From NCBI GenBank assembly GCA_904502055.1, contig CAJGDZ010000017.1, forward strand, positions 1-17,337: a stretch of DNA of 17,337 bases, read 5' to 3'. Source of the DNA: an uncultured Clostridia bacterium (GTDB lineage: Bacteria; Bacillota; Clostridia; Oscillospirales; CAG-272). A program made the translations under genes and the position numbers. This document shows positions 1 to 7,147 of the stretch, one piece after another (position 1 is the first letter of the stretch; every line of letters begins with the position of its first letter). The notes under the pieces were generated by a model. It did no database searches and was not told the DNA's origin. It worked only from the letters and a program-made list of their open reading frames with translations.

Positions 1-464
1 AGAGTGGCGGGCTTGAGAGTGTTGGTTGCGGTGTTACCAGCAAAACCGGGATCGGTGTCGGTCACTTCCAGCTCCACGAACGTGGGAGGCTCAACGCCAA
101 ATACGTTGCCCTTGTAGGAAATGATCTTGCACATCATCTCTTCCTTAACGAAGCGGAAGTTGCTGTCCACCTTGTCGTGTGCGATAAGCGTTTCCTCCCA
201 GGTCTCGGTGTCCATAAAGTGATACAGGTCACCGTCGTCATAGGAGTACTGCATATCACGTCTCTCAATGTACGCATTCTCAAACTTATCGGTGGGGTTG
301 AACGTCTTTTCGATCACCGCGCCCGAGATCACGTTCTTGAGCTTGGTGCGAACGAAAGCCGCACCCTTACCGGGCTTTACGTGCTGGAACTCAACAACCT
401 GAAGCACGTTTCCCTGTCCGTCATCAAAAGTAATACCGTTTCTGAAATCGCCTGCTACAACCAT
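1..464 (-). CDS. efp: Elongation factor P, N-terminal part (cut by window edge)
   Basis: EF-P binds ribosomes stalled on polyproline and speeds peptide-bond formation. Reading leftward from the ATG at 464-462 gives 154 codons with no stop before the window edge; the family is about 185 residues, so roughly the last 30 are missing. The start MVVAGDFRNGITF, the domain I loop HVKPGKGAAFVR and a C-terminal part with FVEL and TDTDPG fit EF-P. The loop-tip lysine is Lys33, matching the lysine modified in E. coli (Lys34) and B. subtilis (Lys32), so this is the lysine-type rather than arginine-type factor. A strong GGAGGT lies just upstream of the start (about 472-477). It is divergent from the yicC operon and has its own promoter. 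Identification is secure; the C-terminal OB domain is incomplete here. Confidence 0.97.
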   Translation of the reverse strand, partial: MVVAGDFRNGITFDDGQGNVLQVVEFQHVKPGKGAAFVRTKLKNVISGAVIEKTFNPTDKFENAYIERRDMQYSYDDGDLYHFMDTETWEETLIAHDKVDSNFRFVKEEMMCKIISYKGNVFGVEPPTFVELEVTDTDPGFAGNTATNTLKPAT

Positions 465-510
465 TGTTATAACCTCCAAAAATTAGCGTTCTGAAATATT
501 TTTTCACATT

Positions 511-539
511 ATTATATCTCATTTTTTCACTTTTTGCAA
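511..539 (-). promoter_or_regulatory. Sigma-A-type promoter for efp
   Basis: On the minus strand TTGCAA (complement of 534-539) is followed after exactly 17 nt by TATAAT (complement of 511-516). The -10 is a perfect consensus and the -35 matches four of six positions. It points to efp, whose start codon is about 47 nt downstream of the -10. Spacing and AT-rich context make this a convincing housekeeping promoter; the transcription start itself is inferred. Confidence 0.75.
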
Positions 540-620
540 TAGGATTTTCAAACATTTTTTCTTTTTTTATCATTTTTGCAAAAAAATCACCTCCAAAGGC
601 AAAAAAGAGTGCCTGCGTAG

Positions 621-649
621 TTGACAAAACGGCAAAAATAGTTTAAAAT
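621..649 (+). promoter_or_regulatory. Sigma-A-type promoter for the yicC operon
   Basis: A perfect -35 TTGACA (621-626) and a near-perfect -10 TAAAAT (644-649) are separated by 17 nt. It faces yicC, leaving an untranslated leader of roughly 45 nt that carries AAAGGAGG before the ATG at 703. This is the strongest promoter I can read in the window and the natural driver of the plus-strand operon. Together with the efp promoter it makes a compact divergent control region. No repressor operator or riboswitch fold is evident. Confidence 0.8.
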
Positions 650-702
650 ATATTATGTATAACTATTAATAAAATCAATGCAAACATAAAGGAGGTATCG
701 TT

Positions 703-1590
703 ATGTTAAAAAGCATGACCGCCTTTGGCCGCGCCAAGCTCACCGTGGGCGGCAAGGACATCACCGCCGAGATCCGAAGTGTCAACAACAGATATTTCGA
801 TTGCAATACAAGACTTCCTCGCGCATACTCCTACCTGGAGGAGAAGATCAAGCCTTATCTCCAGTCCCGTGGCATCTCGCGCGGAAAGGTAGACGTCAGC
901 ATCAGCGTGGAGGTCGTGGAGACCGAGGGCATCGACATTGCGCTAGACACCGCGTATGCAAGAGGCTACATTGAGGCGCTTCGCCGCCTGCGCGACGAGT
1001 TTGGTCTTGCCGACGACATCAGCGTGATGAGCGTGGCGCGCAACCAGGAGATCTTCAGCGTACATAAGCCCGAGGAGGACGCCGAGGCCGAGTGGCAGAG
1101 CATTCTGTCCGTGCTTTCGGTTGCGGTTGATGCCTTTCTTGCCGGCCGCGCCGCCGAGGGTGCCAACATCGAGCGGGATCTTCGCGCCAAGGTGGAAAAC
1201 ATCGGCAAGATCACCGAAAGGATCGAGGCGCTCTCCGAGCAAAGCATCAAGGGCTATCACCAGCGTCTGCGCGAGCGCCTGACTCAGGTGCTCTCCGACA
1301 ACAAGGTGACGGCCGACGAAAACCGCATTCTCACCGAGTGCGCCATCTTTGCCGACCGCGTAGCCATTGACGAGGAGCTGGTGCGACTTCGCTCGCACTT
1401 TACGGCATTTGACGGCATCCTTAAGATGGACGAGCCGACCGGGCGTAAGCTGGACTTCCTGATTCAGGAAATGAACCGCGAGATCAACACCGTGGGCTCC
1501 AAGTGCTCGGATTCCGAGATCGCCCACCTTGTGGTGGACGTCAAGACCGAGCTGGAAAAGATCCGCGAGCAGATCCAGAACATCGAATAA
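703..1590 (+). CDS. yicC: YicC/YloC-family endoribonuclease
   Basis: This 295-residue protein has the usual YicC family length and both hallmark ends: MLKSMTAFGRA at the N-terminus (YicC-like N domain, about 1-155) and the C-terminal DUF1732-type segment with GSKCSDSEIAHLVVDVK and a final REQIQNIE. E. coli YicC and its B. subtilis homologue YloC are described as RNases involved in RNA turnover. It is the first gene after the operon promoter, with GGAGG (691-695) 7 nt before the ATG, and is followed after 15 nt by remA, exactly as in other Bacillota. The family call is firm; the RNase role is taken from homologues. Confidence 0.95.
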   Translation: MLKSMTAFGRAKLTVGGKDITAEIRSVNNRYFDCNTRLPRAYSYLEEKIKPYLQSRGISRGKVDVSISVEVVETEGIDIALDTAYARGYIEALRRLRDEFGLADDISVMSVARNQEIFSVHKPEEDAEAEWQSILSVLSVAVDAFLAGRAAEGANIERDLRAKVENIGKITERIEALSEQSIKGYHQRLRERLTQVLSDNKVTADENRILTECAIFADRVAIDEELVRLRSHFTAFDGILKMDEPTGRKLDFLIQEMNREINTVGSKCSDSEIAHLVVDVKTELEKIREQIQNIE

Positions 1591-1605
1591 AGAGGAATCG
1601 GACAT

Positions 1606-1887
1606 ATGAAATTTATTAACGTTGGATTTGGCAATATGGTGGCGGTCGAGCGCATTGTGGCCATCGCCTCGCCCGAATCCGCGCCCATCAAGCGTCTTTT
1701 GCAGGACGCCAAGGACGACGGGCGCGCGATCGACGTCACCTGCGGAAGGCGGACACGCTCGGTCATCGTAACCGACTCCGAGCACGTCATCCTTTCCGCC
1801 ATTCAAACCGAGACCATCGCCGGCAGACTTGAAAACCGCGAGGGCGCGGCCGAGGGCTATGAGGACATCGAGGACAAGGAGGATTGA
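1606..1887 (+). CDS. remA: RemA-family regulator (DUF370)
   Basis: A 93-residue protein with the RemA core: NVGFGNMV near the N-terminus, SPESAPIKR (22-30), IDVTCGRRTRSVIV and DSEHVILSA. In B. subtilis RemA is a DNA-binding activator of biofilm-matrix and osmoprotection genes; it assembles as a ring and binds DNA like a histone. Arg16 aligns with the functionally important B. subtilis Arg18, and Pro27 with Pro29. The residue before the arginine is Glu15 where B. subtilis has Asn, a small local difference. The acidic tail (about 82-93) varies in the family. It sits between yicC and gmk in the conserved order, with AGAGGAA before the ATG. Target genes cannot be inferred from this window. Confidence 0.93.
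   Translation: MKFINVGFGNMVAVERIVAIASPESAPIKRLLQDAKDDGRAIDVTCGRRTRSVIVTDSEHVILSAIQTETIAGRLENREGAAEGYEDIEDKED
1876..1882 (+). promoter_or_regulatory. Ribosome binding site that sets the gmk start
   Basis: AAGGAGG overlaps the last codons of remA and lies 9 nt before the ATG at 1892. It favours that start over an in-frame ATG at 1829, which would add 21 arginine-rich residues not found in guanylate kinases. Confidence 0.8.
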
Positions 1888-1891
1888 CAAC

Positions 1892-2503
1892 ATGAAAAAA
1901 GGACTTTTGATCGTAGTATCCGGCCCCGCCGGAAGCGGTAAGGGCACGGTAAACTCACACCTGCTTTTGACCGACGATTTCCGTTTCTCGGTCTCAGCCA
2001 CCACGCGCGCACCGCGCCCCGGCGAGCGAGACGGCATCAATTACTTCTACATTTCGCGCGAGGAGTTTGAGAAAAAGATCGAAAACGGCGAAATGTTGGA
2101 GCACAACTACTACTGCGACAACTACTACGGCACACCGCGCGAGGCGGTGGAGCGCGTGCTTGCCGAGGGCAAAAACATCATTCTGGAGATCGACGTCAAC
2201 GGCGCAATGCAGGTCAAGAAAAAGTACCCCGACGCAGTGCTCATTATGCTGCTCCCGCCCACCTTCTCCATCCAGGAGGAGCGCCTGCGCGGCAGAGCCA
2301 CCGAGGACGAGGAGACCATTCAGAAGCGCTTGGCGCAAACAAAGGCCGAGGTGCCTCACTTTGCCGAGTACGATTACATCGTTTACAATTACGACGGCTG
2401 TGCCGAAAAGGCGGCAGGCGACATTCTTGCCATCGTGCGCGCCGAGCAGCTTTCCGCCTCGCGCAACCCCAATACCGCCGACCTTTACTTTGAAAAAATT
2501 TAA
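1892..2503 (+). CDS. gmk: Guanylate kinase
   Basis: Phosphorylates GMP to GDP with ATP, feeding GTP and (p)ppGpp pools. The 203-residue protein from the ATG at 1892 has the normal family length. Near the N-terminus is the P-loop GPAGSGKGT (11-19), followed by the GMP-binding signature TTRAPRPGE...GINYFY (about 37-53) and the EHNYYCDNYYGTP segment that closes over GMP. LEIDVNGAMQVKK and the lid-like region RLRGRATEDEETIQKRL complete the fold. It starts 4 nt after the remA stop, so translation is likely coupled. An upstream in-frame ATG exists but gives an implausible extension. Nothing is truncated or unusual. Confidence 0.97.
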   Translation: MKKGLLIVVSGPAGSGKGTVNSHLLLTDDFRFSVSATTRAPRPGERDGINYFYISREEFEKKIENGEMLEHNYYCDNYYGTPREAVERVLAEGKNIILEIDVNGAMQVKKKYPDAVLIMLLPPTFSIQEERLRGRATEDEETIQKRLAQTKAEVPHFAEYDYIVYNYDGCAEKAAGDILAIVRAEQLSASRNPNTADLYFEKI

Positions 2504-2538
2504 AATTTAAAATACAAACACGAAGATAGGAGATCATT

Positions 2539-2856
2539 ATGCTTCACCCAACCTTTAACGAGCTTTCCAAGGACAAATTCAACCGCTATCAGCTTGCCAT
2601 TGTTGCTGCCAAGTGCGCACGCCAGGTGACCGACGAGTACGTCAGCCAGCGCGAGGCCGCCGAAAAGAGCCAAACCGGCAACAAGGAGACCGATAAGCCC
2701 ATAAACACCATGATCGACCCGCAGCTCAAGGACGAGAAGGCGGTCAAGATCGCCATTGAGCGTATCTACAACGGCCAGTACACCATCGTAGAGCAGATGC
2801 CCGAGGAAACCGAGGAAACTGAGGAAACTGAGGAAACTGAGGAAAACGCCGACTAA
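2539..2856 (+). CDS. rpoZ: RNA polymerase omega subunit
   Basis: This 105-residue protein lies directly after gmk, the standard place for omega. The segment KFNRYQLAIVAAKCARQV (about 13-30) matches the conserved omega core that clamps the beta-prime C-terminus, and DEKAVKIAIERIYNGQY matches the second conserved helix. Omega helps assemble and stabilise RNA polymerase. AGGAGA (2528-2533) precedes the ATG. Between the two core parts is a hydrophilic stretch (about 38-55) longer than in E. coli omega. The C-terminus ends in repeated Glu-Glu-Thr units encoded by a 9-nt tandem repeat. B. subtilis has coaBC next; here priA follows after only 9 nt. Confidence 0.9.
   Translation: MLHPTFNELSKDKFNRYQLAIVAAKCARQVTDEYVSQREAAEKSQTGNKETDKPINTMIDPQLKDEKAVKIAIERIYNGQYTIVEQMPEETEETEETEETEENAD
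2803..2847 (+). repeat. 9-nt tandem repeat in the rpoZ 3' end
   Basis: Five consecutive copies of GAGGAAACT or near variants (first ends ACC, last ends AAC) encode EET-EET-EET-EET-EEN at the end of omega. The unit is a multiple of three, so gain or loss by slippage would lengthen or shorten the acidic tail without a frameshift. Confidence 0.9.
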
Positions 2857-2865
2857 GGAGACGCT

Positions 2866-5346
2866 ATGACGAAGGAATATGCACGGGTATACGTTCTGGA
2901 CATACCATATTGCATTGACCGCGCCTACGACTATTACCTGCCCATGGACCTTAGGCAGGAGGTCGAGCGCGGCTCCTTTGTCACGGTTCCCTTCGGCACC
3001 GGCAACCGCCGCCATATGGCGCTCGTGTGTGAGATCCGAGACACCACCGAATATAAGGAGCTGAAGCCCATCCTTTCGGTATGCCCGAGAAGCCTTTGCC
3101 TTTCGGAGGAAATGATCGGCCTTTGCGCCTTTTTGAAGGAAATGACGCTGTGCACCTACGGCGATGCCATTCACGCCATGCTCCCCTCGGCGGTGCTTTC
3201 ACGGTTTGAGGAATACTATTCTCTCACCGAAAAGCCTCTGCCGCAAAACCCCAAAAGCCTGGATACGCAGGCCCTTTTTATCTACCGACACATTGAAAAG
3301 CAAAAACGCGTTTCGCTTACCGCGCTCAAAACGCGCTTCCGCGCTTCGGTGTCCGAGCACATCCGCAAGCTTTGCGAGGCGGGATACCTGCGCCGTGAGA
3401 CCGAGGTGAAAAACAGTGAAGCGGGGCTGGAAAGGCGAAGCTACGCCCTTCTGGCAGACGAGGAAACGCTCCAAAAGGCGCTTCTGACCAAAAACGGGAC
3501 GCCGCGCGCCCCTAAGGCCTTAGCCATTACCGTGGCACTGGCCGAAAACGGCGCAATGAGCGAGGAAGACCTCCTCAAGGCCGCAAAGGCCACCAAGGCT
3601 CAGCTGAAAAGCCTTCTTGATAAAGGGCTGATCGAATGCCGCACCGAGACGGTCTACCGTACGCCCACGCCCCTCGCCGAGCCGACCGCCCGGAGGGCGA
3701 TCACCTTGAACGAGGAGCAACAAGCGGCCTTTCGCACGCTTTCGTCGCTCGTCGATTCGGGCAAGGCGAACGGCGCTCTGCTTTACGGCGTAACGGGAAG
3801 CGGAAAGACCAGTGTCATGCTGGCGCTGATCGACCACGTTCTGGCGGCCAATCGGGGGGCCATCGTCCTGTTGCCCGAGATCGCACTGACACCGCAGACC
3901 CTCTCGATCTTCTGCTCGCGCTACGGAAACCGCGTTGCGGTGCTCCATTCGGGGCTTTCGGGCGGCGAGCGCATCGACGCGTATACGCGCATTCGCGAGG
4001 GCGAGGCCGACGTTGTGGTCGGCACACGCTCGGCGGTGTTTGCTCCGGTAAGAAACCTCGGACTCATTGTGATGGACGAGGAGCAGGAGCACACCTATAA
4101 ATCCGATATGAACCCCAAATATCACGCGCGCGATGCCGCGCGCTACCGCTGTGCCAAATCGGGTGCGCTGATGCTTTTGGCCTCGGCCACTCCCAGCATC
4201 GAAAGCTACAAAAAAGCGCTGGACGGCGTGTATACGCTGGTCAAGCTCAAAAACCGCTACGGAAACGCAAGGCTTCCCGAGGTGCAGGTGGACGATATGC
4301 GAGGCGAGCTTCGCACGGGAAATCTCGCACCGCTCGGAAAAAACCTCGCTTCCCTTTTGCTGGAGACCAAGAAGAAAAACGAGCAATCCATTCTCTTTCT
4401 CAATCGGCGCGGCTACAACAGCTTTGTCACCTGCCGCACCTGCGGCAAGCCCCTTGTGTGCCCCAGGTGCAGCGTGTCGCTGACCTATCACACAAAGCGC
4501 GGCCAATATGAGGAGGGGACGCTTGTATGCCACTTCTGCGGTATGCGAACGCCACCCCCAAAAGCTTGCCCCGAGTGCGGCGGCGAGCACCTCTCGTTCG
4601 TCGGCTACGGCACACAGCGCGTCGAGCGTGAGCTTTCCGACCTTATGCCCGACTCCACCATTCTCCGTATGGACACCGACACCACGGCCACGCGAAGCTC
4701 CTACGATGACATTCTCGGAAAATTCCGCCGCCACGAGGCCGACGTTCTGCTGGGCACCCAGATGGTAACCAAGGGACACGACTTCGGGGACGTCACGCTG
4801 GTGGGCGTTCTTTTGGCTGACGCGTCGCTGTATCTGGACGATTACCGCGCCGCCGAGCGCACCTTTTCGCTTCTCACCCAGGTCATCGGGCGCGCCGGAC
4901 GCGCCGACAAGCCGGGACGGGCGGTCATCCAGACAAACAACCCCGACAACGAGGTCATTCGCCTGGCCTGCGCACAGGATTACGAGGGCTTTTATGAGCG
5001 CGAGATCCGCCTGCGAAAGGCACTCACCTTCCCGCCCTTCTGCGACATTGCGCTGTTTAACATCGTCTCGCAGGACGAAAACGAGCTGATGCTGGCCTGC
5101 AAGCGCTTTCACGAGGACTTCAAGGTGCGCGCCAAAAAGGAATATCCCGACCTGCCGCTTGTGGTCTTCGGCCCCTTCGAGGCTCCGGTATACAAGGTCG
5201 ACGGAAAATACCGTATGCGCCTGGTCGTCAAATGCCGTCTTAACGCCAAGAGCCGCGCGTTTTTCGCTTCGCTTCTCGGCGAATTCGGACGTGAGGCGGG
5301 AAGCAAGACCACGCTTTCCATTGATTTGAACCCAACCAACCTTTGA
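2866..5346 (+). CDS. priA: Primosomal replication-restart helicase PriA
   Basis: PriA recognises stalled forks and D-loops, unwinds the lagging arm as a 3'-5' helicase and loads the primosome. The 826-residue protein starts with the 3'-DNA-binding domain (about 1-110, beginning YARVYVLDIPYCIDRAYDYYLP), then a winged-helix region. The helicase core has Walker A GVTGSGKTS (308-316; Lys314), MDEEQEH (403-409; DEEQ box) and QVIGRAGRADKPGRA. The zinc region has all eight expected cysteines: 523, 526, 532, 535, 555, 558, 568 and 571. AAGGAG overlaps the rpoZ stop and lies 5 nt before the ATG. All catalytic elements look intact. A very long antisense reading frame across this gene is a compositional artefact. 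Confidence 0.97.
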   Translation: MTKEYARVYVLDIPYCIDRAYDYYLPMDLRQEVERGSFVTVPFGTGNRRHMALVCEIRDTTEYKELKPILSVCPRSLCLSEEMIGLCAFLKEMTLCTYGDAIHAMLPSAVLSRFEEYYSLTEKPLPQNPKSLDTQALFIYRHIEKQKRVSLTALKTRFRASVSEHIRKLCEAGYLRRETEVKNSEAGLERRSYALLADEETLQKALLTKNGTPRAPKALAITVALAENGAMSEEDLLKAAKATKAQLKSLLDKGLIECRTETVYRTPTPLAEPTARRAITLNEEQQAAFRTLSSLVDSGKANGALLYGVTGSGKTSVMLALIDHVLAANRGAIVLLPEIALTPQTLSIFCSRYGNRVAVLHSGLSGGERIDAYTRIREGEADVVVGTRSAVFAPVRNLGLIVMDEEQEHTYKSDMNPKYHARDAARYRCAKSGALMLLASATPSIESYKKALDGVYTLVKLKNRYGNARLPEVQVDDMRGELRTGNLAPLGKNLASLLLETKKKNEQSILFLNRRGYNSFVTCRTCGKPLVCPRCSVSLTYHTKRGQYEEGTLVCHFCGMRTPPPKACPECGGEHLSFVGYGTQRVERELSDLMPDSTILRMDTDTTATRSSYDDILGKFRRHEADVLLGTQMVTKGHDFGDVTLVGVLLADASLYLDDYRAAERTFSLLTQVIGRAGRADKPGRAVIQTNNPDNEVIRLACAQDYEGFYEREIRLRKALTFPPFCDIALFNIVSQDENELMLACKRFHEDFKVRAKKEYPDLPLVVFGPFEAPVYKVDGKYRMRLVVKCRLNAKSRAFFASLLGEFGREAGSKTTLSIDLNPTNL

Positions 5347-5361
5347 AAGGATCAAGATATT

Positions 5362-5817
5362 ATGGCTAAACTTAACATTGTAAAATACGGAGACGAGGTG
5401 CTCCGCAAGAAATGCCGCGAGGTCGAGGAGATCACCCCTCGCATCCTCACGCTGCTTGACGACATGGTCGAGACCATGCGCGCCGCCGACGGTTGCGGTC
5501 TTGCCGCCCCTCAGGTCGGCATTCTGCGCCGCATCGCCGTCGTTGAGCTGGACGACAAGGTCTATGAGCTGATCAACCCCCACATCATCGCCTTTTCGGG
5601 CGAGCAGCACGAGGTGGAGGGCTGCCTTTCCATCCCCGGCGAGCAGGTGACCACCAAGCGCCCGATGTACGTGACCGTCCGCGCCTTCAACCGCAACGGC
5701 GAGGTGGTGGACTATACGGGTGAGGGGCTTTTGGCGCGCGCCTTCTGCCACGAGCTTGACCACCTGGACGGCAAGCTTATGATCGACCGCGCCGTTCCCG
5801 TCAAGAAAAAGAAATAA
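5362..5817 (+). CDS. def: Peptide deformylase
   Basis: Removes the formyl group from the N-terminal Met of nascent proteins. The 151-residue protein carries the three metal/active-site motifs in order: GCGLAAPQVG (44-53, with Gln51), EGCLSIPG (86-93, metal ligand Cys88) and HELDHLDG (130-137, metal ligands His130 and His134, catalytic Glu131). The EGCLS form and short length fit the type 1 bacterial enzyme. It lies 15 nt after priA and 12 nt before fmt, pairing deformylation with formylation, as is common in bacteria. The basic VKKKK end is typical surface tail. No anomalies. Confidence 0.97.
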   Translation: MAKLNIVKYGDEVLRKKCREVEEITPRILTLLDDMVETMRAADGCGLAAPQVGILRRIAVVELDDKVYELINPHIIAFSGEQHEVEGCLSIPGEQVTTKRPMYVTVRAFNRNGEVVDYTGEGLLARAFCHELDHLDGKLMIDRAVPVKKKK

Positions 5818-5829
5818 CGAGGAAGCAAC

Positions 5830-6762
5830 ATGAAAATTCTGTTTATGGGCACGCCCGATTTCGCCGTTCCCTCGCTCCGTGCGCTGGCGGACAGTGGCGA
5901 GGACATCGTGGGCGTGGTTACCCAACCCGATAAACCAAAAGGAAGAAATTACGTGCTGACACCGCCCCCCGTCAAGGTGTTTGCGCTGGAGAAGGGCTTC
6001 CCCGTCTACCAGCCCAAAACCCTTCGCGACGAGGAATTCGCCGCGCTTCTTGAGGAACTTGCCCCCGATATGATCGTGGTGGTCGCCTTTGGCAAGATCC
6101 TGCCGAAAAACGTGCTGGACTACCCGAAATACGGCTGCATCAACGTGCACGGCTCGCTCCTGCCCGCCTATCGCGGCGCGGCACCCATGCAAAGAGCCAT
6201 CATTGAGGGACAAAAGATCACGGGCATCACTACGATGTATATGGACGTCGGGCTTGACACCGGCGATATGCTGCTCAAAGCCGAATATCCGATTCGTGAG
6301 ACCGACAATTTTGAGACCGTACACGATGCTCTCTCCGAGCTTGGTGCCAAGACCCTCATCGAGACCGTAGAAGCCATCAAAAACGGCACGTCCGTCCGTC
6401 AAAAACAGGACGATGCGCTTGCTACCTACGCCGCCAAGATCGAAAAAGAGGATTGCCTCCTTGACTTTTCGATGAACGCGACCGCTCTGCACAACCATAT
6501 TCGCGGCCTCTCGCCCATTCCGCTTGCCTTCACGCATACGCCCGACGGCAAGCTCCTAAAGGTCACCGCCGCGCGCGTGATCTCTGCTGAGGGCACGCAC
6601 ACCGAGTACGGCAAGGTGCTGTCGCTTGACGGCGAGATCGCCGTGGCTTGCGGCAAGGGCATCCTCGCTCTCACCGCGATCCTGCCCGAAGGCAAGGGCA
6701 AAATGTCCGCCGCCGACTTCATACGCGGCCGTAAACTCGCTGTTGGCGATATTTTGAAATAA
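5830..6762 (+). CDS. fmt: Methionyl-tRNA formyltransferase
   Basis: Formylates initiator Met-tRNA using 10-formyl-tetrahydrofolate. The 310-residue length is normal. The N-terminal Rossmann-type domain starts MKILFMGTPDFAVPSL and contains the catalytic set: Asn105 and His107 in INVHGSLLP and Asp143 in GLDTGD. The PYRGAAP-like segment (113-119) follows. The C-terminal tRNA-binding OB-like domain begins near residue 205 and includes NHIRGLSPIP. The start follows GAGGAA closely, 12 nt after def. After its stop the operon is interrupted by a 397-nt hairpin-rich gap; the final two A of the stop codon already belong to a 16-nt sequence repeated after the last gene in the window. Confidence 0.97.
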   Translation: MKILFMGTPDFAVPSLRALADSGEDIVGVVTQPDKPKGRNYVLTPPPVKVFALEKGFPVYQPKTLRDEEFAALLEELAPDMIVVVAFGKILPKNVLDYPKYGCINVHGSLLPAYRGAAPMQRAIIEGQKITGITTMYMDVGLDTGDMLLKAEYPIRETDNFETVHDALSELGAKTLIETVEAIKNGTSVRQKQDDALATYAAKIEKEDCLLDFSMNATALHNHIRGLSPIPLAFTHTPDGKLLKVTAARVISAEGTHTEYGKVLSLDGEIAVACGKGILALTAILPEGKGKMSAADFIRGRKLAVGDILK

Positions 6763-6780
6763 ATTGAAGTTTGTCGCTCA

Positions 6781-6806
6781 GGGGAACTTTTTGAAAAAAG
6801 TTCCCC
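6781..6806 (+). repeat. Perfect hairpin after fmt
   Basis: GGGGAACTTTTT (6781-6792) pairs with AAAAAGTTCCCC (6795-6806), an arm of up to 12 bp around a tiny loop. It is followed by C-rich sequence (CAAGACCCCCTC), not a T-run, so it does not look like a plain intrinsic terminator. It could protect the fmt mRNA 3' end or be a repeat module. Confidence 0.75.
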
Positions 6807-6903
6807 CAAGACCCCCTCAAAAACTTTTGCACCGGGCAAACAGGTTATGCCAATACGGAGAACGAACGAATTTCCGAAAACCAACGTGCGATCCAATGCC
6901 CAA

Positions 6904-7040
6904 GTCATTTTGAGGCCGTCCAAAGGACGGCCGAAGGCGCGCAAACGCCGGAACACCGAAAAGAAAGCGAGCTTTCTTTGTCGGTGTCCGTGCTTTGCGC
7001 TGACGGATAACCGCTTCGCGGTTTTCCGTCCCAAAATGAC
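6904..7040. mobile_element. MITE-like candidate element with terminal inverted repeats
   Basis: GTCATTTTG (6904-6912) and CAAAATGAC (7032-7040) are exact inverted repeats bounding 137 bp. Inside are three hairpins: an 8-bp stem (6914-6921/6925-6932), a long stem with two bulges (6949-6968/6971-6990) and a 13-bp stem with one mismatch (7002-7014/7018-7030). There is no reading frame with a credible start. A related end module (CGTCATTTTA followed by a GACGGA hairpin) starts at 17304. I see no clear target-site duplication, so mobility is inference; a structured dispersed repeat is the minimum claim. Confidence 0.5.
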
Positions 7041-7098
7041 GTGAAGTTTGTGCAAACCCATTCCGTAAAAGTTTCGGTCAAGCCTTTTCAAAGGCTTG
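7033..7098 (+). repeat. 66-nt dispersed repeat block, copy A
   Basis: Aligned without gaps to the reverse complement of 17247-17312, 56 of 66 positions agree by my hand count. The first 17 nt are identical (AAAATGACGTGAAGTTT), and the block ends in the same CAAGCCTTT/AAAGGCTTG hairpin (7079-7087/7090-7098). Similarity continues leftward into GCGG-TTTCCGTC before the block. Confidence 0.85.
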
Positions 7099-7104
7099 TG
7101 GGGT

Positions 7105-7121
7105 GTGGGGCAACGCCCCAC
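7105..7121 (+). repeat. Short GC hairpin before rsmB
   Basis: GTGGGGC (7105-7111) and GCCCCAC (7115-7121) form a perfect 7-bp stem with an AAC loop, 38 nt before the rsmB start. No T-run follows, so termination is unlikely; it is the last module of the intergenic repeat. Confidence 0.65.
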
Positions 7122-7147
7122 ATAAAGTCACCGATAAATCAAAATTT

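Larger units (their letters stand above)
6763..7122 (+). repeat. Modular hairpin-rich intergenic repeat between fmt and rsmB
   Basis: The 397 nt between fmt and rsmB hold no convincing gene. They are filled with at least six perfect or near-perfect hairpins: 6781-6806, 6914-6932, 6949-6990, 7002-7030, 7079-7098 and 7105-7121. TGAAGTTTGT occurs in direct orientation at 6765-6774 and 7042-7051 and again at 17185-17194. The block 7033-7098 reappears inverted at 17247-17312. Such density in an otherwise tight operon suggests an inserted, genome-dispersed repeat unit rather than ordinary spacer. Whether it works in RNA (stability, attenuation) or is just a selfish repeat is unknown. Confidence 0.8.

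Noticed and set aside
424..627. A 67-codon minus-strand frame upstream of and overlapping efp; GGAGGTGA (complement of about 585-592) lies before an internal ATG
   Set aside because: It starts upstream of the efp promoter, so that promoter would not transcribe it. It is low-complexity Lys/Phe-rich translation of AT-rich DNA and runs into efp in another frame.
650..702. A riboswitch or leader element before yicC
   Set aside because: The leader is only about 45 nt, AT-rich and lacks stable stems.
1829..1891. Upstream ATG extending gmk by 21 residues
   Set aside because: The extension is Arg-rich read-through of the remA 3' end in another frame; the ATG at 1892 has a strong ribosome binding site and gives the family N-terminus.
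3520..6537. A 1005-codon open frame on the minus strand across priA, def and fmt
   Set aside because: It overlaps three intact, well-recognised genes. Long antisense frames are expected when third positions are GC-rich, since stop codons become rare on the opposite strand. No start signal or family motif supports it.
6781..6812. Intrinsic terminator after fmt
   Set aside because: The stem is strong but is followed by C- and A-rich sequence rather than a T-run; I report it only as a hairpin.
6847..7044. A 65-codon plus-strand frame inside the fmt-rsmB gap
   Set aside because: It runs through the inverted repeats and hairpins, lacks a ribosome binding site, and encodes an Arg/Lys-rich sequence without family features.
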